Positions 1-7,751 of a stretch of 37,099 nucleotides of DNA are shown here, piece after piece. The number at the start of each line of letters is the position of its first letter. Position 1 is the stretch's first letter. The translations under genes and the position numbers were made by a program. The DNA comes from SZUA-318 sp964412015 (lineage in GTDB: Bacteria; Gemmatimonadota; Gemmatimonadetes; Longimicrobiales; Gaopeijiaceae): the NCBI GenBank assembly GCA_964412015.1, contig CAYPMO010000037.1:1-37099 (forward strand), given 5' to 3'. Under the pieces are notes generated by a model. That model saw nothing but the letters and a program-made list of their open reading frames with translations. It ran no database searches and was not told the origin of the DNA.

Positions 1-2
1 TT

Positions 3-281
3 TCTCAGCGCCTCGCCGCGCGTCCCCGACAGCCCGGGGTCACGCTCGACGACCTCGTGAGGCCCGACACCGTCATCCAGTTCGGCCTTCCCCCGAACCG
101 AATCGACCTGCTCACCAACCTCACGGGCGTCCCGGATTTCGAGGGAGCCTGGGCCGTCCGCGAGGAACACGTCATCCGCTCCCAAACGATTCCCTTCCTC
201 GGACGCGAGACGCTCGTCGCGAACAAGCGCGCCACGGGCAGGACGAAAGACCTCGCCGACCTGGAGGCTCTGGGAGAATAG
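3..281 (+). CDS. Nucleotidyltransferase-like protein (AbiEii/DUF6036 type), C-terminal part only
   Basis: The reading frame is open from the left edge of the window to a TAG at 279-281, so the gene begins outside the window. A GTG at 57 is available as a start, but the sequence before it reads as continuous protein, so I treat the gene as 5'-truncated. The visible tail contains PNRIDLLTNLTGV, then IPFLGRETLVANKRATGRTKDLADLEAL. This ending is characteristic of small nucleotidyltransferase-fold proteins related to the AbiEii/DUF6036 group: a 'RIDLL' strand, a lysine in an 'NKRATGR.KDL.DLEAL' helix, then the stop. The catalytic GS...D motif would lie upstream and cannot be checked. Some relatives are toxins paired with a small antitoxin gene, but no partner is visible here, so I make no toxin claim. 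The family call is by motif recognition only. Confidence 0.65.
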   Translation, partial: SQRLAARPRQPGVTLDDLVRPDTVIQFGLPPNRIDLLTNLTGVPDFEGAWAVREEHVIRSQTIPFLGRETLVANKRATGRTKDLADLEALGE

Positions 282-396
282 CCGCCTCCGGGCGACGCCG
301 TGGCCGTCGCCGTCCGCGGCACGTTCAGCGTCCTGCGGGGGGTAGGTGTCGGTTCGGACAGCAGGTCTCGCGCAGATCCAGATCGGAGCAGGTCCC

Positions 397-1983
397 ATGG
401 ACTCGAACGCGTTCGGACACGGAATCGGTGCACATCGTCTCTTCGTCTCCCCTGCGACGCTCCGCCTGGGGATCGGGGGCTCCATGCTCGTCGTGGGGCT
501 CGTGGGCGCGGGGACTCCCGCGGGAGCCCAGGAGCCGCCACCCATCGAGCTGACGCTGGAGCGCATGGTCGAGCTGACGCTGAGCTCGAGCTTCCAGATC
601 CGGAGCCTCAACCTCGAGATCCAGCGCGACCAATACGGCCTCCAGGCCGAGCAGGCGCGGCTCAAGTCCTCGGTGGACCTGGACCTCTCCGTGCCCGCGA
701 TGCGGCTGACGTCGGAACCGCAATGGAACTCCACGCTCCAGCGGAACGAGATCATCCGGGAGAACACGCGGATGTGGGAGGGGGAGCTCTCCATCCGGCA
801 GCCCGTGATCCTCTTCGGGTATCCCACCAACGGATACCTCTCCTTCAACAACCGGATGTACCGGTATCTGCAGAAGGACCAGGCCGGAGGACAGGAGGTC
901 CTGCACTACAATCGGTACTACATCCGTTACACTCAGCCGATCTTCCAGCCCAACTCCCTGAAGAACAACCTGGAGCAGGCCGAATTGCGCCTGGAAGGGT
1001 CCCGGCTCGAGTTCTACGGAGACGTCGTCGAGATCCTGAGCGACGTGACCGGGGATTACTTCGACCTGTTCCGGCACGCGTACAACCGCAACACCGCTGG
1101 GGCCCTGGTGCGGAACCTCGAGCGCGCGATGGGGATCGCGCGGGGGCTGGCCGGCGCCGACTCCGCGAGGGCGATCGAGGTGGACCAGATCCAGGTCGAG
1201 CTCGCGAACGCGCGGGAGCGGGTTCAGCAGACAGAGAGCGACTTCCGACTCCGATCGGCCTCCGTCAAGCGGCGGTTGGGGCTCGCGCTGTCCGATTCCG
1301 TGAGCCTGGATCCGGTCTTCCACCTCGCGCCGGTGCCGATCGACGAGGAGGAGGCCGTCCAGCACGCGATGGCGCTCACCCCCCGCATGCGCGAGATGGA
1401 CATCGCGTTGCGGGAGAGCGAGCTGCGCCTCGAAGAGACCAAGGGCCGCGGCGGCTTCCAGATGGACCTGTCGCTGAGCTATGGGCGGGAGAAGCAGGAT
1501 GAGATCTTCGACCGGCTGTGGTCGGAGCCGGACAACTCCTACACGCTCGACGTGGAAGCGTACCTCCCGATCTGGGACTGGGGGGAGCGGAAGGCCCGTA
1601 TCGCATCCAGCCGGGTCGGGATCGAGCAAAGCCACCTGCGCATCGAGCAGGCGGAGCTCGAGATCGTCTCCAGCGTGCGCAACGAGGTCCAGAACGTGCG
1701 GGAGTACGAGAGCCGGACGATGGCCATGCGGGAGAACCTGGATCTGGCCCGGCAGGTTTCGGAGACGAGCTTCCAGCGCTACGAGGACGGTTCCATCAGC
1801 GCGCTGGACCTGATGCTGAGCCTCCGCCGGGAGTCGGACACGGCCGACAATTTCCTGGACACGTACGTCGGGTGGAGGGAAGCCCTGTCGCGGCTCGAGA
1901 GCATGACGTTCTACGACTTCGAGATGGGAATGCCGGTCCTGGAGCGGTTCGGCATCGAGGGCGCCTTGCCCACGGGCTCCTGA
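397..1983 (+). CDS. TolC-family outer membrane efflux protein
   Basis: The 528-residue protein begins with a long signal region ending near GTPAGAQEPP, so the mature protein should enter the periplasm. The rest shows the TolC/OEP pattern: two repeated halves rich in long amphipathic helices with Glu/Arg/Leu heptads (for example the 'LEQAELRLEGSRLEF' and 'SHLRIEQAELEIVSS' segments), and short strand-forming stretches such as 'YTLDVEAYLPIWDWGERKARI' between them. Such proteins form trimeric outer-membrane ducts for tripartite exporters. I chose the ATG at 397 because GGAGCA lies about 9 nt upstream; an in-frame GTG at 346 would add 17 unlikely residues before the signal. No inner-membrane pump gene adjoins it, so its partner is unknown. 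A second TolC homologue lies at 5633-7036 within a complete pump operon, and the two are clearly different proteins. Confidence 0.88.
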   Translation: MDSNAFGHGIGAHRLFVSPATLRLGIGGSMLVVGLVGAGTPAGAQEPPPIELTLERMVELTLSSSFQIRSLNLEIQRDQYGLQAEQARLKSSVDLDLSVPAMRLTSEPQWNSTLQRNEIIRENTRMWEGELSIRQPVILFGYPTNGYLSFNNRMYRYLQKDQAGGQEVLHYNRYYIRYTQPIFQPNSLKNNLEQAELRLEGSRLEFYGDVVEILSDVTGDYFDLFRHAYNRNTAGALVRNLERAMGIARGLAGADSARAIEVDQIQVELANARERVQQTESDFRLRSASVKRRLGLALSDSVSLDPVFHLAPVPIDEEEAVQHAMALTPRMREMDIALRESELRLEETKGRGGFQMDLSLSYGREKQDEIFDRLWSEPDNSYTLDVEAYLPIWDWGERKARIASSRVGIEQSHLRIEQAELEIVSSVRNEVQNVREYESRTMAMRENLDLARQVSETSFQRYEDGSISALDLMLSLRRESDTADNFLDTYVGWREALSRLESMTFYDFEMGMPVLERFGIEGALPTGS

Positions 1984-2031
1984 CCCTCCATATGGAACCT
2001 GTTCGGCGCTCTGCCCGCACCGGAGTCGAGC

Positions 2032-2049
2032 CGGCCCTGCTCCGGGCCG
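2032..2049 (+). terminator. Possible weak hairpin after the TolC-like gene
   Basis: CGGCCC at 2032-2037 and GGGCCG at 2044-2049 are perfectly complementary arms with a 6-nt loop, about 50 nt after the TolC-like stop and before the next ribosome-binding site. Only a scattered T content follows, so this is not a canonical intrinsic terminator. It may be chance in such GC-rich DNA. Confidence 0.22.
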
Positions 2050-2092
2050 TCGTCAGGCTGTTGTTGACCCATTCCCACTCCGGAGGACCGCC

Positions 2093-4891
2093 ATGAGTAC
2101 GATGCGTATCGGCTCGGGACTCGTCTCTCTCGCGTTTCTGGTGACGGCTGCCGCCACGGGACTCCTCGCCCAGGCGCCGCCCGAGACGCTCCTGCGGCCC
2201 TTCGAGTGGCGGACGATCGGACCGGCCAACATGATCGGCCGGATTACGGACATCGAGGCGGTCGAATCGAAGCCGGCGATCGTCTACATCGCGACCGCGT
2301 CCGGCGGCCTCTTCAAATCGGAGAACGGCGGCACGACCTGGACGCGGGTCTTCGAGCGCTACGGCACGTCGCACATGGGTGACGTCGCGGTCTTCCAACC
2401 CGACCCGGACATCGTGTGGGTCGGCACGGGCGAGTCGTGCACGCGCAACAGCATCGGTTGGGGCGACGGGGTCTACAAGTCGACCGACGGTGGCCGGACG
2501 TTCGTGAACGTGGGGCTACGGGACACGCACCACATCAGCGAGGTCGTCACGCATCCGACGAACCCGGACGTCGTGTGGGTGGCCGCGCAAGGGCATCTCT
2601 GGGGCCACACGGGTGAACGAGGCATCTTCCAGACGACCGACGGCGGCCGGACGTGGACCCGTCTGGCGAACGGGCTGCCGGACGACGGCCGCACCGGCGC
2701 GAGCGATTTCGCGCTCGATCCCCGGGACCCCGACATCATGTACGCGGGTTTCTGGGAGCGGATACGGTTCCCGTACCGGTTCCTGAGCGGCGGCCCGAAC
2801 GGCGGCCTGTTCAAGAGCACCGACGGCGGCCGCTCGTGGACGAAGCTGACGCGCGGTCTGCCCGAGGGCGACATCGGGAAGGTCGAGGTCGCCGTGTCCC
2901 GGACGGATCCGCGCGTCGTGGTCGCGAACATCGAGCACGGCTACCAGCCGGATGAGGACGATCCCGCGTACGCCGACATGAGCAAGCTCGGCAGCGGCAT
3001 CTACCGGAGCGAGGACGGTGGCGCGACCTGGACCTACGTGAACCGATCGAACCCGCGGCCGTTCTATTACAGCCACATCTGGATCGACCCGAACGAGCCG
3101 AACCGCGTCTACCAGCTCGCGGAGCACGCCCTCGTCTCGGAGGACGGCGGCCGCACCTTCGAGCGGCAGTTCCCGGGCATCGAGGGTGACTTCCACGCGC
3201 TCTGGGTGGATCCGAACGACAGCGACCACCTCTACGTCGGGGACGACAAGGGCGCCTCCGTGTCCTTCGACGGAGGCCGGACCTTCATCCTGCTCGACAA
3301 CATCGACGCTGCCCAGTACTACGCGATCAGCGTGGACATGCGCGACCCGTACTGGGTGTACGGGGGGCTCCAGGACAACGGCTCGTGGGGCGGACCGAGC
3401 AACAGCCGGGACTTCAACGGCGTGCTGAACGACCACTGGTTCAAGATGCACTCCGGCGACGGCATGCACACCGCGAACGACCCGCTCGACTGGCGGACCG
3501 TCTACACGTCGAGCCAGAACGCCAGCGTGCGCCGGGTGGACGCCTTTTTCCGCCAGATCAGCACGAGCATCCGCCCGAACCAGCGCAATGTCCTCAACCT
3601 CGCCGAGGTCGTGCCGGGCCTCCCGGGGGAGGGCAACCTCCCGCGCGAGCACTTCCGCTTCAACTGGAAGGCGCCGTTCATCCTCTCGCCGCACGACTCG
3701 CGCACGCTCTACCTGGGTGGGAATTACCTGTTCAAGAGCACCGACCGTGGGGACACCTGGAGCATCGTCAGCCCGGACCTGTCGACGGCCGACACGGCGT
3801 TCACCAACCCGTGGAGCGGCGGCCTGACGCGCGACGCCTCCGGCGCGGAGACGCACGCCAGCGCGATCACGGTCTCCGAATCGCCGCTCACGCCGGGGGT
3901 GATCTGGGTCGGGACCGACGACGGCAACGTGCAGCTCACGCGGGACGGCGGCAGGACGTGGACGAACGTGCGGGCGAACGTGCCGGGCGTGCCGCAGCAC
4001 CGCTGGGTCAGCCGCGTCGAGGCGTCGCACTTCGACGAAGCGACCGCCTACCTCAGCTTCGACGGGCACCGGAGCGACGACTTCAAGCCGTACGTCTTCC
4101 GCACGACGGACTGGGGCAAGACGTGGACGAGCCTGTCGGCGGGGCTGCCGGACGGCCATCCGGTCCACGTCATCAAGGAAGACGCGAAGAACCGGGACCT
4201 GCTGTTCGTCGGCACCGAGTTCGCGCTATTCGCCTCGATCGACGGCGGCACGACTTGGCAGCGCTTCATGAACGGCTTCCCGACCGTGCCGGTCCACGAT
4301 CTGGTCATCCATCCCCGGGACAACGACCTGGTGGCGGGCACGCACGGGCGCGGGATCTGGATCGCCGACGACATCACGCCGCTCCAGCAGCTCACGCCGG
4401 AAGTGCTCGCGTCCGACGTCCACCTGTTCGAGAACCGCGTGGCGACGAAGTGGCACGGGATCAGCCGGGGCGCGACGCGGGGCCATTTCCTGTTCCAGGG
4501 GAGGAACCCGCTCTCCATCGAGCAGCGCGCGCCCGCGAACAACGCGCCCGACCTCGTGAACAGCGCCTCGATCACCTTCTACCTGAAGGAGGCGCCCCGG
4601 GGCCCCGTGACGATGGAGGTCCTATCGCTCGACGGCCAGCAGCACGTCACCACCCAGGTCGAGGCGGTGCAGGGGATCAATATCTATCGCTGGAACCTTC
4701 GCTTCCCGCCGCCCGCGGGCGCGGCTCAGGCCGCGAGGCCCGGCGCGCCCGGTGGTGGCTTCGGTCGCGGCGCCTCGGCCGGGGCTCTCGCGGCCGCCGG
4801 GACCTATCGCGTCGTGCTGACCGTGGGCGGCGTCACGCGCGAGGGTACGGTGACGGTGAGGGAGGACCCGGACGTGGAGGGCGTCGGATAG
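2093..4891 (+). CDS. Secreted BNR/VPS10-type beta-propeller protein
   Basis: The 932-residue product has an N-terminal signal peptide (hydrophobic core about residues 9-25, likely cleavage after LLAQA). I count eleven BNR/Asp-box motifs of the form S-x-D-x-G-x-T-W/F. The first is SENGGTTW at residues 76-83, then come STDGGRTF, TTDGGRTW, STDGGRSW, SEDGGATW, SEDGGRTF, SFDGGRTF, STDRGDTW, TRDGGRTW and TTDWGKTW, and the last is SIDGGTTW near residue 718. Two seven-bladed propellers as in VPS10/sortilin or xyloglucanase-like proteins are the likely fold. After about residue 760 there is a separate beta-rich domain (LFENRVATKW...), a Gly/Ala/Pro linker and a final Ig-like strand set. GGAGG at 2082-2086 supports the ATG at 2093. 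Family members are often annotated as glycosyl hydrolases, but no catalytic pair can be assigned here. Substrate and activity are unknown. Confidence 0.88.
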   Translation: MSTMRIGSGLVSLAFLVTAAATGLLAQAPPETLLRPFEWRTIGPANMIGRITDIEAVESKPAIVYIATASGGLFKSENGGTTWTRVFERYGTSHMGDVAVFQPDPDIVWVGTGESCTRNSIGWGDGVYKSTDGGRTFVNVGLRDTHHISEVVTHPTNPDVVWVAAQGHLWGHTGERGIFQTTDGGRTWTRLANGLPDDGRTGASDFALDPRDPDIMYAGFWERIRFPYRFLSGGPNGGLFKSTDGGRSWTKLTRGLPEGDIGKVEVAVSRTDPRVVVANIEHGYQPDEDDPAYADMSKLGSGIYRSEDGGATWTYVNRSNPRPFYYSHIWIDPNEPNRVYQLAEHALVSEDGGRTFERQFPGIEGDFHALWVDPNDSDHLYVGDDKGASVSFDGGRTFILLDNIDAAQYYAISVDMRDPYWVYGGLQDNGSWGGPSNSRDFNGVLNDHWFKMHSGDGMHTANDPLDWRTVYTSSQNASVRRVDAFFRQISTSIRPNQRNVLNLAEVVPGLPGEGNLPREHFRFNWKAPFILSPHDSRTLYLGGNYLFKSTDRGDTWSIVSPDLSTADTAFTNPWSGGLTRDASGAETHASAITVSESPLTPGVIWVGTDDGNVQLTRDGGRTWTNVRANVPGVPQHRWVSRVEASHFDEATAYLSFDGHRSDDFKPYVFRTTDWGKTWTSLSAGLPDGHPVHVIKEDAKNRDLLFVGTEFALFASIDGGTTWQRFMNGFPTVPVHDLVIHPRDNDLVAGTHGRGIWIADDITPLQQLTPEVLASDVHLFENRVATKWHGISRGATRGHFLFQGRNPLSIEQRAPANNAPDLVNSASITFYLKEAPRGPVTMEVLSLDGQQHVTTQVEAVQGINIYRWNLRFPPPAGAAQAARPGAPGGGFGRGASAGALAAAGTYRVVLTVGGVTREGTVTVREDPDVEGVG

Positions 4892-4933
4892 CGCGGCCGG
4901 CCGGCGGACCGTGGCGCTTCCGCACGTGTAGGC

Positions 4934-4962
4934 TTGCCTAAATCCGTTCCGGACCCTATAGT
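4934..4962 (+). promoter_or_regulatory. Sigma-70-type promoter of the tetR-exporter operon
   Basis: TTGCCT at 4934-4939 and TATAGT at 4957-4962 are separated by exactly 17 nt, a good match to the housekeeping -35/-10 consensus. The predicted start point near 4969 lies about 25 nt before the GTG start of the TetR gene. The -10 box runs directly into the palindromic operator. Confidence 0.65.
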
Positions 4963-4980
4963 TGGACTATCTAGTCCAAC
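4961..4980. promoter_or_regulatory. Perfect palindromic operator of the TetR regulator
   Basis: GTTGGACTA and TAGTCCAAC form a perfect 9-bp inverted repeat around a 2-bp centre (TC). The site covers the end of the -10 box and the predicted transcription start, and lies 14 bp before the GTG start of the TetR gene. TetR-family dimers usually bind such sites and block their own promoter. Binding by this particular protein is inferred from position. Confidence 0.75.
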
Positions 4981-4994
4981 CACAGGGTCTGAGC

Positions 4995-5636
4995 GTGGCA
5001 CGTCCCCGGTTCGAGAAGCTGGATCCGGACAAGCAGGAGGAGATCCTCGCGGCCGCGGCGGAGGAGTTCGCGTCGCGGGGCTTCGAGGCCGCGTCGCTGA
5101 ACCGGATCGCCGAGCGCGCGGGGACCAGCAAGGGCGCGCTCTACTACTACTTCGAGGACAAGGCGGACCTGCTGGCGACGACCGCGCGGCAGGCGGTGAG
5201 GAGGGTCCTGGCGGCGACGGACTTTCCGCCCCTCGAGTCGCTCACGAAGGAGGACTACTGGGAGCGGGTGCGGGAGGCGTCGCGTCGCTCCTTCGAGTCG
5301 CTGGAGGCCGACACATGGTATATGCGGTTGTTGCGCGCGTTCTGGCGCCTCCGCGAGGAGGAAGCCGCCCGGAACGCCACGGCGGGCCTGCTGGACTGGA
5401 GCCGGAACCTCACGCGCATGTTCCTCCAGAGGGGACAGGATCTGGGCACCGTGCGTACGGACCTCCCCCTGGAGCTGATGCTCGAGATGTTCCTGGCTGC
5501 GGACGAGGCGGGAGACCGCTGGACGATCGATCACTGGGAGGAGCTCGAGGCGCGCGAGAGGGCCGACCTGTTCAACGCGCGGCTGGACTTCGCCCGCGAC
5601 ATGCTCGACGCACGCCACATGGGCTGGGAGCCGTGA
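4995..5636 (+). CDS. TetR/AcrR-family transcriptional regulator
   Basis: This 213-residue protein has the TetR N-terminal DNA-binding domain: ILAAAAEEFASRGFEAASLNRIAERAGTSKGALYYYFEDKADLL, with the helix-turn-helix at about residues 35-54 and the characteristic GALYYYF recognition region. The C-terminal helical domain binds ligand in this family and is not diagnostic. I chose the GTG at 4995 because the protein family begins at 'ARPRFEKLDPDK'; an upstream in-frame TTG at 4962 falls inside the operator and -10 box. The gene overlaps the following TolC gene by the 4-nt GTGA junction, so it is the first gene of the exporter operon. It most likely represses the operon until an exported or toxic compound binds. 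The inducer is unknown. Confidence 0.92.
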   Translation: MARPRFEKLDPDKQEEILAAAAEEFASRGFEAASLNRIAERAGTSKGALYYYFEDKADLLATTARQAVRRVLAATDFPPLESLTKEDYWERVREASRRSFESLEADTWYMRLLRAFWRLREEEAARNATAGLLDWSRNLTRMFLQRGQDLGTVRTDLPLELMLEMFLAADEAGDRWTIDHWEELEARERADLFNARLDFARDMLDARHMGWEP

Positions 5637-7036
5637 TCCTTCGCGGCGCGGGGCGCGCTCGGCGCGCTGCCGCCCGTCCTCTGACGGGCTTCCTGCTGTG
5701 CGCGGCGCTCGCGGCCTTCGGCCCCACGAGCCTCGAGGGGCAGGCCGCCCGCGACCTGACGGTGGAGGAGAGCGTGCGGATGGGCCTCGAGCACAACGCC
5801 CGCCTGCGCGCCGCGCACGCGGACGTCGAGGCGGCGCGGGCGGGCGAGCGCCAGATGGCCGCGGCCCGCCTTCCGGCGTTCCGCAGCCAGGCGTCCTATG
5901 GGCGCCTCAGCGGCAACGTCCCGCCGGTGGAGTTCACGCTTCCCGGCTACGACAGCACGTTCACGTTCCAGGGCGTGGAGCTCGACCGCCTCCAGACCGA
6001 GCTGAGCTTCGAGCTACCCCTGATGTCGCAGCTCCGGCTCGGGCACGAGACCCGCGCGGCCGGCCACGACGCCGCGGCCGCCGCGCTCGGCCTGGAGCAG
6101 GAGCGCTCCGACGTGGCGTTCGAGATCCGGCGTGCGTACTGGAACCTCCGGCGCGCCCTCGAGTTCCGCGCCACGGTGGGGGCGGCCCTCGCGGGCGTGG
6201 AGGCGCACCTGGCGGTCGTTCGCGAGCGTGTGGAGCAAGGTGCCGCGCTCGCGCGCGACCTGCTGGCCGCGCAGACCCGACGCTCCGAGGTGCTGCTCGA
6301 GGAGGTCGAGGCCGACAACGCGGTGCGCGTCGGCCAACTCGAGTTGAATCGCCTGATCGGGCTGCCGCTGGACGAGCCCCTCCGGCCGGTGTCGGAGCCC
6401 CTCCGGCCGGTCTCCGAGCCCGGCGCGGCGCTCCCTCCGCGGGCACTGCGGTCCGAGCCCGGGCTCGTGAGCGCGACCATGGTGGATGATCGCCCGCGGA
6501 TCGCGGCGCTCGAGCGCCAGGTGCTCGGCCTGCGCGAGCGGCTGGACGCGGCCGGCACGGCCCGGCTCCCGGAGCTGGACTTCTACGCGCGCTGGCTCTA
6601 CGCGAAGCCCAACCCCTACTTCTTCATGGAGCAGGACCGCTTCAACGCCACCTGGGAACTCGGACTCTCCGGCCGCTGGGCGATCTGGGAGGGAGGACGC
6701 CGTTCCGCGGCGGAGAGCGAGGCGCGCGCGCGCCTGGAGGCGGCGGAGGCCCGGCTCCAGGCCACCGCCGAGCAGGTCGCGGTCGAGACCGCTCGCCTCC
6801 ACCTCGAGGTACGGCGCGCGGCCGACGCGGTGGGCGTCGCCGAGCAGAACGTGCGGGAGGCGGAGGAGTCGTTCCGGGTGGTCGGCCGGCAGTTCGAGGA
6901 GGGGGCGGCCCTGTCGGCCGACGTGCTGGACGCCGAGGAGGCGCTCCGGCGTGCGCGTGCCCGCCGGGCCGATGCGATGGCGGACCACGCGATCGCCGAG
7001 GCCGCCGTGCTGAACGCCCTGGGCAGGGTGTGGTGA
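5633..7036 (+). CDS. TolC-family outer membrane protein of the ABC exporter operon
   Basis: The 467-residue product starts at a GTG whose last two bases belong to the TetR stop codon (GTGA overlap). A basic N-terminus (RGAGRARRAAARP) followed by a hydrophobic stretch and a site near LEGQA is a good signal peptide. The mature part shows two OEP repeats: LTVEESVRMGLEHNARLRAAHADVEAARAG at the start, a strand region with FELPLMSQLRLG, coiled-coil helices, then the second half with LSGRWAIWEGGRRSAAESEARARLEAAEARL and a conserved-type ending in 'DVLDAEEALRRARA'. It should form the outer-membrane duct for the ABC pump encoded next. A 21-bp tandem duplication (6374-6415) repeats EPLRPVS in the inter-repeat loop and keeps the frame. 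Confidence 0.9.
   Translation: MILRGAGRARRAAARPLTGFLLCAALAAFGPTSLEGQAARDLTVEESVRMGLEHNARLRAAHADVEAARAGERQMAAARLPAFRSQASYGRLSGNVPPVEFTLPGYDSTFTFQGVELDRLQTELSFELPLMSQLRLGHETRAAGHDAAAAALGLEQERSDVAFEIRRAYWNLRRALEFRATVGAALAGVEAHLAVVRERVEQGAALARDLLAAQTRRSEVLLEEVEADNAVRVGQLELNRLIGLPLDEPLRPVSEPLRPVSEPGAALPPRALRSEPGLVSATMVDDRPRIAALERQVLGLRERLDAAGTARLPELDFYARWLYAKPNPYFFMEQDRFNATWELGLSGRWAIWEGGRRSAAESEARARLEAAEARLQATAEQVAVETARLHLEVRRAADAVGVAEQNVREAEESFRVVGRQFEEGAALSADVLDAEEALRRARARRADAMADHAIAEAAVLNALGRVW
6374..6415 (+). repeat. 21-bp tandem duplication inside the TolC gene
   Basis: Two adjacent 21-bp units (6374-6394 and 6395-6415) differ at two positions and each encode EPLRPVS. The duplication is in frame and lies in the region joining the two OEP halves, where length variation is tolerated. 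Confidence 0.85.
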
Positions 7037-7039
7037 GCC

Positions 7040-7750
7040 ATGACCGCGCAACCCGTCTTCCAGGCGCGGGGCGTGACCAAGATCTATGAAATGGGCGAGG
7101 TCAAGGTACACGCGCTCCGGGGTGTCGACCTCGATCTGTACGATGGAGAACTGGTCGTGCTGCTCGGAGCTTCGGGAAGCGGCAAGTCGACGCTGCTCAA
7201 CATCCTCGGGGGACTCGACACCGCAACGTCGGGCCAGGTGCTGTACCACGGCCACGACCTGACCCAGGCCGACGACCGCGAGCTCACGCACTACCGGCGC
7301 CACCACGTGGGCTTCGTCTTCCAGTTCTACAACCTGATCCCGAGCCTGACCGCCCGGGAGAACGTGGCGATCGTCACGGAGATCGCCGAGAACCCGATGC
7401 CCCCGCCGGACGCGCTCGCGCTCGTCGGGCTCGCCGACCGGTTGGACCACTTTCCGGCGCAGCTCTCGGGAGGAGAGCAGCAGCGGGTCGCGATCGCGCG
7501 CGCGATCGCGAAGCGCCCGGCGGTGCTGCTCTGCGATGAGCCCACGGGGGCTCTCGACTCCGAGACGGGCGTGGTCGTCCTCGAGGCGCTGGAACGGGTG
7601 AACCGTGAGATGCGCACGACCACCGCCGTCATCACGCACAACGTCGCGCAGGCGGCGATCGCCGAGCGCATCATCCACCTTCGCGACGGTCTCATCTCGG
7701 AGGTCGAGACGAACGCGCGCAGGGTACCGGCGCGGGAGCTGACGTGGTGA
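7040..7750 (+). CDS. ABC transporter ATP-binding protein (LolD/MacB-type)
   Basis: The 236-residue protein has every ABC ATPase motif: Walker A GASGSGKST at residues 43-51, Q-loop Gln95 (FVFQFYNL), signature LSGGEQQR at 142-149, Walker B VLLCDE at 162-167 followed by PTGALD, and the H-loop His200 in VITHN. The length and the 'FVFQFYNLIPSLTARENV' region place it with the LolD/MacB/FtsE-like ATPases that drive FtsX-type permeases. It starts 3 nt after the TolC stop and its own stop is 1 nt before the permease start, so the products should be made in step. It should power the exporter from the cytoplasmic face of the inner membrane. The substrate cannot be read from the sequence. Confidence 0.95.
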   Translation: MTAQPVFQARGVTKIYEMGEVKVHALRGVDLDLYDGELVVLLGASGSGKSTLLNILGGLDTATSGQVLYHGHDLTQADDRELTHYRRHHVGFVFQFYNLIPSLTARENVAIVTEIAENPMPPPDALALVGLADRLDHFPAQLSGGEQQRVAIARAIAKRPAVLLCDEPTGALDSETGVVVLEALERVNREMRTTTAVITHNVAQAAIAERIIHLRDGLISEVETNARRVPARELTW

Positions 7751-7751
7751 G

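Noticed and set aside
325..1635. Long open frame opposite the TolC-like gene
   Set aside because: It is the antisense shadow of a gene with strong family motifs. Its translation is rich in Arg, Pro, Val and His with no recognisable domain, as expected from GC-rich codons.
2516..4168. 550-codon minus-strand frame inside the propeller gene
   Set aside because: The plus-strand frame has a signal peptide and eleven BNR motifs. The minus frame is repetitive shadow sequence.
4892..4930. Terminator after the propeller gene
   Set aside because: The short GCGC and GGCC palindromes here are common in such GC-rich DNA and no T-run follows.
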